From positions 682,001 through 746,000 of the forward strand of contig CP049781.1 in assembly GCA_011082265.1 (NCBI GenBank): 64,000 bases of DNA, written 5' to 3'. The notes beneath the pieces were generated by a model that searched no databases, was not told the origin of the DNA, and saw only the letters and a list, made by a program, of their open reading frames with translations. Positions 1 to 7,689 of the stretch are shown piece after piece. Source of the stretch: Candidatus Lachnocurva vaginae (GTDB lineage: Bacteria > Bacillota > Clostridia > Lachnospirales > Lachnospiraceae). The translations under genes and the position numbers were made by a program. The first letter of the stretch is position 1. Every line of letters starts with the position of its first letter.

Positions 1-1161
1 AGAGTTCTTTGCCGTTTCGATTTCAATGTTCCGCTTATAGATGGAAAGATTACAGATGAAAATAGACTTGTCGCATCACTTCCTACAATAAAGAAACTTG
101 TAGGTGACGGTGGAAAAGTTATTATGACTTCTCACCTTGGAAAGCCTAAGGGAAAAGTTGTTCCTGAACTTTCACTTAGACCTGTTGCAGATCGTTTGTC
201 TGAACTTTTAGGACAGAAAGTAAAATTTGCATGTGATGATACGGTTGTAGGCGAAAATGCTAAAAAAGCAGTAGCTGAAATGAAAGATGGAGATATAGTT
301 CTCCTTGAAAATACTCGTTTCAGACCGGAAGAAACAAAGAATGAAGATTCATTTTCAAAAGAACTTGCATCATTAGCTGATGTATTTGTAAATGATGCAT
401 TCGGAACAGCTCACAGAGCACATTGCTCAAACGTAGGTGTTACAAAGTATATTGATACTTGCGTTACAGGATACTTAATTCAGAAAGAAATTAAATTCTT
501 AAATAATGCTGTTGAAAATCCTCAGCATCCATTTGTAGCAATCTTAGGTGGAGCTAAAGTTGCAGACAAGTTGAATGTTATTAATAATTTACTTGAAAAA
601 TGTGATACTTTAATAATCGGTGGAGGAATGGCTTACACATTTATTAAAGCAGAGGGATATAGTGTAGGAAAATCTCTTGTAGATGATACAAAAATTGATT
701 ATTGTAAAGATATGATAGAGAAAGCAAATAGCCTTCATAAACAGCTTATTTTACCTGTAGATGCAACTGTTGCAGACAACTTCCCAGATCCTATAGATAA
801 ACCTGTTGATACTGAAGTTTGTGCTATTACAGAAATTCCTGATGACAAAGATGCTCTTGATATTGGACCTAAGACTGCAGATAATTATGCAAACGCTATT
901 AAGAGTGCAAAGACAGTCATTTGGAACGGACCTATGGGAGTTTCTGAAAATCCTTCATTTGCACAGGGAACAATTAAAGTTGCACAAGCTATGGCAGATT
1001 CAGATGCTGTTACAATAGTTGGTGGTGGTGATTCCGCTGCAGCTGCTAATAAATTAGGATTTGCAGACAAGATGACACACATCTCTACAGGAGGTGGAGC
1101 ATCTCTTGAATTCTTGGAAGGAAAAGAATTACCGGGAATAGCTGCTATTGATGAAAAATAA
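1..1161 (+). CDS. pgk: Phosphoglycerate kinase, 5'-truncated by window edge
   Basis: Catalyses transfer of phosphate from 1,3-bisphosphoglycerate to ADP in glycolysis, in the cytosol. The reading frame is open from base 1 (codons begin RVLCRFDFNVPL, the conserved N-terminal substrate-binding segment), so only about 10-20 residues are missing; the ATG at 124 is internal. Other family hallmarks are SHLGKPKG, the LLENTRF segment, an AILGGAKVADK stretch and the C-terminal glycine-rich nucleotide-binding loop (VGGGDSAAA, STGGGASLEFLEG). tpiA follows after 20 nt, as in many Firmicutes gap-pgk-tpi operons. CRFDFN replaces the more usual VRVDFN, a mild variation. Identity is secure. Confidence 0.97.
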   Translation, partial: RVLCRFDFNVPLIDGKITDENRLVASLPTIKKLVGDGGKVIMTSHLGKPKGKVVPELSLRPVADRLSELLGQKVKFACDDTVVGENAKKAVAEMKDGDIVLLENTRFRPEETKNEDSFSKELASLADVFVNDAFGTAHRAHCSNVGVTKYIDTCVTGYLIQKEIKFLNNAVENPQHPFVAILGGAKVADKLNVINNLLEKCDTLIIGGGMAYTFIKAEGYSVGKSLVDDTKIDYCKDMIEKANSLHKQLILPVDATVADNFPDPIDKPVDTEVCAITEIPDDKDALDIGPKTADNYANAIKSAKTVIWNGPMGVSENPSFAQGTIKVAQAMADSDAVTIVGGGDSAAAANKLGFADKMTHISTGGGASLEFLEGKELPGIAAIDEK

Positions 1162-1181
1162 TTTATAAAGAAGAGGTAGAA

Positions 1182-1928
1182 ATGGCAAGAAGAACTTTAG
1201 TGGCCGGAAATTGGAAAATGAATAAAACTCCAAGCGAGGCCGTAAAACTTATTGAGGAATTAAAACCTTTAGTAAAAAATGATTCAGTAGATGTACTTCT
1301 TTGTGTACCTGCTATAGATGTAGTTCCTGTAGTTAATGCTGCAAAGGGATCAAATATCAAAATCGGTACTGAAAATATGTACTTTGAAGAAAGTGGAGCA
1401 TATACAGGAGAAATATCACCTGAGATGATTACTGACGCAGGAGCTCAATATGTAATCATTGGACACTCTGAAAGAAGAGGATATTTCGGTGAAACTGATG
1501 AAATGGTTAATAAGAAGGTATTAAAAGCCTTAGAACATGATATAGTTCCTGTTTTATGCTGTGGTGAAAGCCTTTCACAGAGAAAACAGAATGTTTATAT
1601 TGAGTGGATTAGAATGCAGATTAAAGCAGCATTTTCAAATGTTAAAAAGGAAGATGCAGATAAGGTTGTAATTGCATATGAACCTATCTGGGCAATTGGA
1701 ACAGGTGAAACTGCAACGAGCGATCAGGCTGAAGAGGTTTGCAAGGAAATAAGAAATTGTATAGGCGAACTTTATGATGACAGCGTAAAAGAAAATATAA
1801 GAATATTATATGGCGGTTCAGTTAATCCTAAAAACGCAAAGGATCTTTTCTCAAAGCCTGACATAGATGGAGGTCTTGTAGGCGGTGCTTCTTTGAAAGC
1901 AGATTTCTCAAAGATTGTAAATTATTAA
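1182..1928 (+). CDS. tpiA: Triosephosphate isomerase
   Basis: Interconverts dihydroxyacetone phosphate and glyceraldehyde 3-phosphate; cytosolic TIM barrel of the usual length (248 aa). Substrate-binding N10 and K12 are in GNWKMN, the catalytic His is H95 in IIGHSERR and the catalytic base is E167 in AYEPIWAIGTG; the phosphate-binding GGSV and GGLVGGASL loops are near the C-terminus. The start has an AAGAAGAGGT ribosome site. It is cotranscribed with pgk, and a terminator follows at once, so this is the end of the glycolytic operon. Confidence 0.98.
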   Translation: MARRTLVAGNWKMNKTPSEAVKLIEELKPLVKNDSVDVLLCVPAIDVVPVVNAAKGSNIKIGTENMYFEESGAYTGEISPEMITDAGAQYVIIGHSERRGYFGETDEMVNKKVLKALEHDIVPVLCCGESLSQRKQNVYIEWIRMQIKAAFSNVKKEDADKVVIAYEPIWAIGTGETATSDQAEEVCKEIRNCIGELYDDSVKENIRILYGGSVNPKNAKDLFSKPDIDGGLVGGASLKADFSKIVNY

Positions 1929-1950
1929 TTATTTAATTATTAATTGGAAA

Positions 1951-1985
1951 GAAAAAGGCGAAGGAAACTTTGCCTTTTCTTTTTG
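1951..1985 (+). terminator. Rho-independent terminator after tpiA
   Basis: AAAAGGCGAAG and CTTTGCCTTTT pair with one G-U wobble around a short loop and run into TCTTTTT. It closes the pgk-tpiA unit. Confidence 0.8.
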
Positions 1986-2002
1986 ATTAAATATTGGTTG
2001 AT

Positions 2003-3142
2003 ATGAAAAAAAAGTTAACATTATTTTTATTGCTTAGTCTAATTACAGTTATAAGTTTTAATGCCTGTAAAAGCAAAGATGACAAAAAAATAAAATTAAA
2101 AGAAAAAGAAAAAATTGAAAAGCAAAGCTCAGATAAAAAATTAAATAATATGAAAATAGATGAGCTTACAGTTGCAGCATATGATGGTAATTCTGAGGCT
2201 GCACTTGTTTTAGGGAAAAAATTTGATTTTGGAATTAATGAAAATCAAAATTTTTATAGTGCTTTAAAGTGGTATAAAAAAGCAGATGCTTTAAAAAATA
2301 AAAAAGCTGCTGTTCATATAGGATATTTGTATATGAACGGACTTGGTACAGACAAAAATTTATCTGTTGCAAAGGATTATTTTAAAAAAGCTATAAAAGA
2401 AAAAGATATAGACGGATATGCAGGACTCGGACAGCTTTATCTTGAAAATAAAGATTTAAAAGATTCAGTATCCAATGCATATTACAATATAAGAAGAGCT
2501 TATGATTCAAAATCCGTAATGGGTAAATATCTTATGGGATATTTGTATGAAAAAGGAATCGGAGTAGAAAAGAATTTAAAAAAAGCTGTTAAAATATATA
2601 AGTCTCTTTCTGAAAAGGATTTTAGTAAAATAAATGAATATGATGAATATCCATATTGCATGGCTGCTATTCGTATGGGGATAATTTACTCTTCAGATAG
2701 TGCAACAGATGAAGAAAAAAAGTATGCTGTAGAATATTTTAAGAAAGCTTCCGATAGAGAATTTTTGGAAGGCATGTACTATACGGGTGCTGTATATCAA
2801 ACCGGTATAGGTGTTAAAAAGAATTATGACAGAGCAATATTGTATTATAAGAAAGCAGCTGATAAAAAATATGCTCCTGCAATGAATCAACTTGGATATA
2901 TGTATTTTAACGGATATGGGGTTGATATAGATGTAAAAAAAGCTGCATACTACTTTAAATTGGCATCAGCTCAAGGTTATTTAGGAGCACTGGTTAATTT
3001 GGGCTATATGTACGAAAATGGTTATGGAGAGGATAAAAACCTTTCACTTGCAAAACAATATTATAATTTAGCTGAAAAAGGTGGATATGAAGGTGCAAAA
3101 GAAGCAATTTCAAGAGTGAATCAGCTTATTAAGGAAAAATGA
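2003..3142 (+). CDS. Sel1/TPR-like repeat lipoprotein
   Basis: Predicted lipoprotein of 379 aa. The N-terminus is a type II signal peptide (KKK, then a hydrophobic stretch) ending in a lipobox FNAC, so the mature protein should be acylated on the Cys and anchored outside the membrane. After a Lys-rich linker there are about eight Sel1-type repeats of 36-ish residues (pattern A..LG.mY..G.GV.kn...A..yykkAa). Sel1 repeats are protein-protein binding solenoids; no enzyme domain is present and the partner is unknown. I chose ATG 2003 rather than a TTG nine bases upstream because it starts the signal peptide directly. There is no clear Shine-Dalgarno, and the start lies only 18 nt after the tpiA terminator. 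Confidence 0.8.
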   Translation: MKKKLTLFLLLSLITVISFNACKSKDDKKIKLKEKEKIEKQSSDKKLNNMKIDELTVAAYDGNSEAALVLGKKFDFGINENQNFYSALKWYKKADALKNKKAAVHIGYLYMNGLGTDKNLSVAKDYFKKAIKEKDIDGYAGLGQLYLENKDLKDSVSNAYYNIRRAYDSKSVMGKYLMGYLYEKGIGVEKNLKKAVKIYKSLSEKDFSKINEYDEYPYCMAAIRMGIIYSSDSATDEEKKYAVEYFKKASDREFLEGMYYTGAVYQTGIGVKKNYDRAILYYKKAADKKYAPAMNQLGYMYFNGYGVDIDVKKAAYYFKLASAQGYLGALVNLGYMYENGYGEDKNLSLAKQYYNLAEKGGYEGAKEAISRVNQLIKEK

Positions 3143-3185
3143 TGAATTCGCATTTAGGCGATATTATAGGAGAATATGATAAATC

Positions 3186-4652
3186 ATGAATAAAGAAATG
3201 AAAGAAGATTTTTACATAAGTCCTTTATCTGAAAGATATGCAAGTAAAGAAATGCAATATCTTTTTTCAGAAAATAAAAAGTTCTCTACTTGGAGAAAGC
3301 TTTGGGTTGCACTTGCTGAAACAGAAATGGAACTTGGACTAAAAAATGAAAAAGGCGAGCCTGTTATAACTAAGGAAATGATTGATGAGATGAAAGAAAA
3401 CATCTATAACATCAATTATGATGTCGCAAGAAAAAGAGAAAAGGAAGTAAGACATGATGTAATGAGTCATGTCTATGCTTATGGAGTTCAATGTAAAAAA
3501 GCAGCGGGAATTATACATTTAGGAGCAACATCATGTTATGTAGGTGATAACACAGACATGATTATCATGAAAGATGCTCTTTTGCTTGTTAAGAAAAAAC
3601 TTGTAAATGTTATAAAGGAACTTTATGATTTTGCAGAAAAATATAAAGATCTACCGACACTCGCATTTACTCATTTTCAGCCTGCTCAGCCTACAACCGT
3701 AGGGAAAAGAGCTACTTTATGGATTAATGAATTCATGATGGATCTTTCTGATTTGGATTATGTCGTGTCCACTTTAAAATTATTGGGATCAAAGGGAACA
3801 ACAGGAACACAAGCTTCATTTAAAGAGCTTTTTATGGATGATGATGAAAAAATAGATAAGATTGATCCTATGATTGCAAAGAAGATGGGATTTAATTCAT
3901 GTGTTTCAGTTTCTGGACAAACATATTCAAGAAAAACAGATACGAGAGTTTTAAATATTCTTTCGGGAATTGCTGCATCTGCTCACAAGATGTCAAATGA
4001 TATAAGGCTTCTTCAGCATTTAAAAGAAGTTGAAGAGCCGTTTGGCAAGCATCAAATCGGCTCATCTGCTATGGCATATAAGAGAAATCCTATGAGATGT
4101 GAAAGAATTGCATCTTTATCACGATATGTAATAGTAGAGGCTATGAATCCCGCTATAACTTCTTCCGCTCAGTGGTTTGAAAGAACATTAGATGATTCTG
4201 CAAATAAAAGACTTTCAATTTCAGAAAGCTTTCTTGCTATTGATGGAGTTTTAGGATTATGTATGAATATTGTAGACGGGCTTGTAGTTTATAAGAAAGT
4301 TATTGAAAAACATATCATGAGTGAACTACCTTTCATGGCTACTGAAAATATCTTAATGGATGCAGTAAAGAAAGGCGGAAATAGACAGACGCTGCATGAA
4401 AAAATAAGACAGCTTTCTATGGAAGCTGCAAGAAATGTTAAAGAAAAAGGAGAAGAGAATAATCTTCTTTCTCTTATTAAGAATTCAGAGGAATTTGATC
4501 TTACAGACGAAGATCTTAAAAATATTACAGATCCTTCACTTTATACAGGAAGAGCTTCAATTCAGGTCGATAATTATCTTAAGAATGAAGTAAAACCTAT
4601 GCTTAATAAAAATCAGGAGCTTATCGGAACGAAAGTTGAAATTTCAGTATAA
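3186..4652 (+). CDS. purB: Adenylosuccinate lyase
   Basis: Cleaves adenylosuccinate to AMP and SAICAR to AICAR (purine synthesis), releasing fumarate; cytosolic homotetramer. The fumarase/aspartase superfamily signature GSSAMAYKRNPMRCERI lies near residues 291-307. RKREKEVRHDVMSHVYAYG and HLGATSCYVGDNTD supply other active-site segments, including the conserved His after TLAFTH. At 488 aa it belongs to the longer ADSL subgroup shared with eukaryotes rather than the ~430-aa B. subtilis type. AGGAG lies 13 nt upstream of the ATG, a loose spacing. It stands apart from other pur genes here. Confidence 0.95.
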   Translation: MNKEMKEDFYISPLSERYASKEMQYLFSENKKFSTWRKLWVALAETEMELGLKNEKGEPVITKEMIDEMKENIYNINYDVARKREKEVRHDVMSHVYAYGVQCKKAAGIIHLGATSCYVGDNTDMIIMKDALLLVKKKLVNVIKELYDFAEKYKDLPTLAFTHFQPAQPTTVGKRATLWINEFMMDLSDLDYVVSTLKLLGSKGTTGTQASFKELFMDDDEKIDKIDPMIAKKMGFNSCVSVSGQTYSRKTDTRVLNILSGIAASAHKMSNDIRLLQHLKEVEEPFGKHQIGSSAMAYKRNPMRCERIASLSRYVIVEAMNPAITSSAQWFERTLDDSANKRLSISESFLAIDGVLGLCMNIVDGLVVYKKVIEKHIMSELPFMATENILMDAVKKGGNRQTLHEKIRQLSMEAARNVKEKGEENNLLSLIKNSEEFDLTDEDLKNITDPSLYTGRASIQVDNYLKNEVKPMLNKNQELIGTKVEISV

Positions 4653-4718
4653 TAATTGTTTTAATCCAAAGATTTTTAAAAATCTAATCAAATAAAAATA
4701 ATATATATATGAATAAAG

Positions 4719-4773
4719 AAAAAGGTATGTTTTTAAGAAATTCTTCTAAGTAAAACATACCTTTCTCTTTGTT
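4719..4773. terminator. Bidirectional terminator between purB and dps
   Basis: AAAGGTATGTTTTTA and TAAAACATACCTTT form a near-perfect long stem, with T-rich flank on the plus side and the complementary A-run giving T's on the minus side. It serves convergent purB (plus) and dps (minus). Confidence 0.75.
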
Positions 4774-4804
4774 TGAATTATATTATATTTTTAAAAATTT
4801 AGTT

Positions 4805-5236
4805 TTATTTCATAATAGTCTGTGTAAGCATCCAGATTGTCTTGCTATAAGCAGCGATAAGGTCATCCATCTTTGTAGAAATTAAGTAGTTATCTTCTTT
4901 ATCTGCAAGAGATTTTACATTTTTAACACTATCTAAAAGATATTTGTAATCTTCAAAAAGTGTTTTATAAGCTTCAGAAACTTCAATATAATCTCCCTTT
5001 GATTCCTTAATCTTAGTAGTTTTCATAAAGTCTTCAAGTCTTGAATAAGGATGAAGATTGCACATAAGCATTGCTTCTGCAACTATGTCTGCATGTTCAC
5101 TTGCTTCATCATATAATTTTTCAAGTTTTAAATGAGATTGGAAGAAAGAAATTCCCTTAATATACCAGTGAAAGCTCTGAATCTTGTGACTGAATACAAC
5201 CAAATCCGACAATAAAACATTTAATTCCTTTTCCAT
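4805..5236 (-). CDS. dps: Dps/MrgA-family ferritin-like protein
   Basis: A 143-aa ferritin-like helical bundle of the Dps family, which forms a 12-mer that oxidises and stores iron with peroxide and protects DNA. The inter-subunit ferroxidase signature is visible: His in FSHKIQSFHWYIKG, then an acidic/His pair in YDEASEHADIVAEAML. It lacks the long Lys-rich tail of E. coli Dps, so direct DNA binding is uncertain. An AAGGAGAA site precedes the ATG. A PerR-like palindrome lies about 96 nt upstream of the start, which fits peroxide-inducible control as known for B. subtilis mrgA. Divergent from the C69 dipeptidase gene. Confidence 0.9.
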   Translation of the reverse strand: MEKELNVLLSDLVVFSHKIQSFHWYIKGISFFQSHLKLEKLYDEASEHADIVAEAMLMCNLHPYSRLEDFMKTTKIKESKGDYIEVSEAYKTLFEDYKYLLDSVKNVKSLADKEDNYLISTKMDDLIAAYSKTIWMLTQTIMK

Positions 5237-5331
5237 AATAATTCTCCTTTTCTATATTAAAAAGTTTGTAAGCTGATTATTAAAGATATTAACTACATTA
5301 ATTTGATTTTAGTTATTTTGTATCAATATCT

Positions 5332-5346
5332 TTATAAGTATAATAA
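5332..5346 (-). promoter_or_regulatory. PerR-like operator upstream of dps
   Basis: The 15-mer TTATAAGTATAATAA matches the B. subtilis PerR box TTATAATNATTATAA at 12 of 14 defined bases. On the minus strand it contains a TATACT -10-like hexamer. The match is read by eye; its role is inferred from the adjacent Dps gene. Confidence 0.5.
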
Positions 5347-5439
5347 GATATATGAAAGGAAAAATATAGTATAATATTTTCTCTTTTTAGGATTATTTTT
5401 TCATATTCGATATATTTTGTTATATTTTTTATTTTTGTT

Positions 5440-5467
5440 TTGTCTTTATTTAATAAATATGTATAAT
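5440..5467 (+). promoter_or_regulatory. Sigma-A-type promoter of the C69 dipeptidase gene
   Basis: TTGTCT (5440-5445), a 16-bp spacer and a perfect TATAAT (5462-5467), placed 42 nt before the start codon. Confidence 0.55.
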
Positions 5468-5508
5468 AAAAGCAATTAATTTAATTTTTATTAAAGGAGG
5501 ATATATAT

Positions 5509-6981
5509 ATGTGTACGACTATTCTTGTGGGAAAGAATGCAAGCTACGACGGCTCTACAATGGCGGCTCGTATTGAAGATTCTGGCTCTGGAATGTTTAA
5601 AGCCAAGAAATTTATTGTAGTTTCACCTAAAGATCAGCCGATAAATTATAAATCAGTTAGAACAGATTGTGAAATTAAACTGCCTACAAATCCTTATCAA
5701 TATACGTGCCTTCCAAATGTTAAGAAATGGCGTGGAGTTTGGGGAGCAGCAGGAATTAATGAAAAGAATGTAGCACTTACAGCAACAGAAACGACTACTA
5801 CAAATGATAGAGTTTTGGGAGCAGATCCTCTTATAGAATATAAAGAAGGAGTTATAAAAAAAGGTGGTATAGGAGAAGAAGATTTCGTAGCAATAGTTCT
5901 TCCATATATCGATAGTGCAAGAGATGGAGTAAAGAGACTAGGATCTTTAATTGAAGAATTTGGTACTTATGAGTCAAATGCGATTGCTATTCAGGATGTT
6001 AATGAAATTTGGTGGTTTGAATCCATAGGAGGACATCATTGGCTTGCAAAAAGAGTTCCTGATGACTGCTATGTTGTAAATCCGAATCAGTTCGGAGTTG
6101 ATGAATTTGACTTTGATGACGCATATGGTAAACAGAAAGATTGTATGTGTGCTTTAGATTTAAAGGATTTTGTAGAAAAGAATCATTTAAATCGTTCAAT
6201 AGGTGAAAAATTTAATCCTCGTGACGCTTTTGGCTCGGATACATATGAGGATCATATATATAACACACCTCGTGCTTGGGTAATGCATCGTTTCTTTAAT
6301 GGAAACACATATGAATTTGATGGAGAGGATGCATATTATAAGCCTGATTCAAATGATCTTCCATGGGCTCTTAAGCCTGAAAAGCTTATTTCAATAGATG
6401 ATGTGAAAAAAATAATGTCAAATCATTATGAAGGCACTCCATATGATCCTTACATGACTCATGGAGATTTATCAAGAAAAGGAATTTATCGTACAATCGG
6501 CATAAATAGAGACGATGTACTTGCAATAACTCAGATTCGTCCGTACATGCCGAAGAAAATTCAGGCAATTGAATGGCTCGCTTTCGGATGCAATGTATTT
6601 AATGCAATTGTTCCATTTTATTCAAATGTAGATGATACACCTTCATATCTAAGAGATACTACATTAACGCCGACAACTGAGAATTTCTATTGGGTAAATC
6701 GTGTAATTGCAACTATGTGCGATTCAAATTATGCACAGACGCAGGCTTCAACGGAAAGCTATCAGCTTGAAGTTTTGTCCAAAGGAAATCAAATCGTAAA
6801 TAAATATGATAAAGAATTTTTAGAGGGAAAATTCTCGGATAAAGAAGTTAAAGAATTACTTTATAAAGCCAATGAAGAGATGACTAAGTATTTAAAAGAA
6901 AGAACTGAAACATATCTTGATGAAGTCTTATTTACATCATCTTCTCTTATGAAAAATGCTTTTTCAAGATCCGATGCATGA
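5509..6981 (+). CDS. C69-family dipeptidase (PepD-like)
   Basis: Predicted cysteine dipeptidase of peptidase family C69 (490 aa), an Ntn-hydrolase whose nucleophile is Cys2, exposed when Met1 is removed: the protein begins MCTTILVGKNASYDGS. The family-typical RIEDSG, VWGAAGINEKNVALTATET, NEIWWFESIGGHHWLAKRVPDD (split here as NEIWW and HHWLAKR) and RTIGI segments are present. It has no signal peptide, so it should act in the cytosol on small peptides. The start is fixed by an AAAGGAGG site 8 nt upstream. It is followed at once by a small membrane-peptide fragment. Confidence 0.92.
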   Translation: MCTTILVGKNASYDGSTMAARIEDSGSGMFKAKKFIVVSPKDQPINYKSVRTDCEIKLPTNPYQYTCLPNVKKWRGVWGAAGINEKNVALTATETTTTNDRVLGADPLIEYKEGVIKKGGIGEEDFVAIVLPYIDSARDGVKRLGSLIEEFGTYESNAIAIQDVNEIWWFESIGGHHWLAKRVPDDCYVVNPNQFGVDEFDFDDAYGKQKDCMCALDLKDFVEKNHLNRSIGEKFNPRDAFGSDTYEDHIYNTPRAWVMHRFFNGNTYEFDGEDAYYKPDSNDLPWALKPEKLISIDDVKKIMSNHYEGTPYDPYMTHGDLSRKGIYRTIGINRDDVLAITQIRPYMPKKIQAIEWLAFGCNVFNAIVPFYSNVDDTPSYLRDTTLTPTTENFYWVNRVIATMCDSNYAQTQASTESYQLEVLSKGNQIVNKYDKEFLEGKFSDKEVKELLYKANEEMTKYLKERTETYLDEVLFTSSSLMKNAFSRSDA

Positions 6982-7008
6982 TAGATGAAAGTTACAGGGG
7001 GAGAAAAT

Positions 7009-7134
7009 ATGAAAGTAACCAAATCGTTCAAAGCATTAATCATTTTTATTGTTACAATATGCGCAGTTGTACCTATGATTGTATGTACATTTATAAATTA
7101 TCATAAGAGAGGTGTAGAAAAATTCGTGCTTTAA
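7009..7134 (+). pseudogene. 41-aa membrane peptide, likely truncated chemoreceptor N-terminus
   Basis: An ORF of 41 codons with a strong AGGGGGAG site six bases upstream. It begins MKVTKSFKALIIF and has one hydrophobic helix (about residues 9-29) followed by NYHKR. This resembles the first 40 residues of methyl-accepting chemotaxis proteins, where a basic start and a helix lead into the sensor domain. Nothing downstream continues the protein. I read it as the stump of a deleted receptor gene, though a small functional membrane peptide cannot be ruled out. Confidence 0.4.
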
Positions 7135-7195
7135 CTATAAAAATATCTTATTTTTGAATGATTACGAAAATTTAAATATGTATTAATGTATATTT

Positions 7196-7373
7196 AAAGT
7201 TCGAACCAGAATCTGGCAGTGTAATCACAAGTTTGAAGAACACTGCGCCACTGCACACTTAAAAGAAGATGAGATTCAAACGCTGTTTATTAAAGGCGTA
7301 AATATGCGTGCATAAAGATGGAAAGGTTGAGTTTACCTTCCTTGATGGGAGTGTAATGAAAATAGACGGGTAA
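7196..7373 (+). pseudogene. Eroded C-terminus of a large serine recombinase
   Basis: Frame one (7196-7312) reads RIWQCNHKFEEHC then HLKEDEIQTLFIKGVN, which matches the recombinase zinc beta-ribbon pattern WxC...C.t.hl.EeeI...f..avn of transposon and phage-type serine recombinases. A second, shifted frame (7311-7373) reads KDGKVEFTFLDGSVMKI and stop, the usual extreme C-terminus of the same family. The roughly 100 residues normally between them are gone and the frames do not join, so this is an inactive remnant. It is the only trace of the element that once lay here. Confidence 0.6.
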
Positions 7374-7456
7374 ACAACGAATATAGAATGTATAAATGCT
7401 AGACAATATAGAATTTATCTTGTATAATCAGACTATTAAAAGTTACGTATAAAAGG

Positions 7457-7485
7457 TTGACAAGCTATGAAAAATCTGACAAAAT
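7457..7485 (+). promoter_or_regulatory. Near-consensus promoter ahead of the (CAGA)n repeat
   Basis: Perfect TTGACA (7457-7462), 17-bp spacer, CAAAAT (7480-7485, 4 of 6). Transcription would begin near 7492, inside the tetranucleotide repeat, and run toward the surface-protein gene. Confidence 0.5.
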
Positions 7486-7487
7486 CC

Positions 7488-7530
<43 letters not shown>

Positions 7531-7564
7531 CATAACTCTGTCTCTTTTCACATAGAATTTTTTA

Positions 7565-7616
7565 ATAGGCAGGAATGCATACCTAGTGGATAGGTGCGTG
7601 TTTCTGCCTATTTTTA
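7565..7616 (+). terminator. Hairpin with T-run in the leader of the surface-protein gene
   Basis: ATAGGCAG...TACCT pairs with AGGTG...CTGCCTAT with a few wobbles and mismatches, then TTTTTAT. As it lies between the putative promoter at 7457 and the gene at 7690, it may act as an attenuator, or it may end transcription from upstream. Confidence 0.55.
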
Positions 7617-7689
7617 TGCGATTTTTCAAAGCAATAATATGAATAATTTGAACATATGAAGAAATGTAAGAATAGAAAATGGAGTTGAG

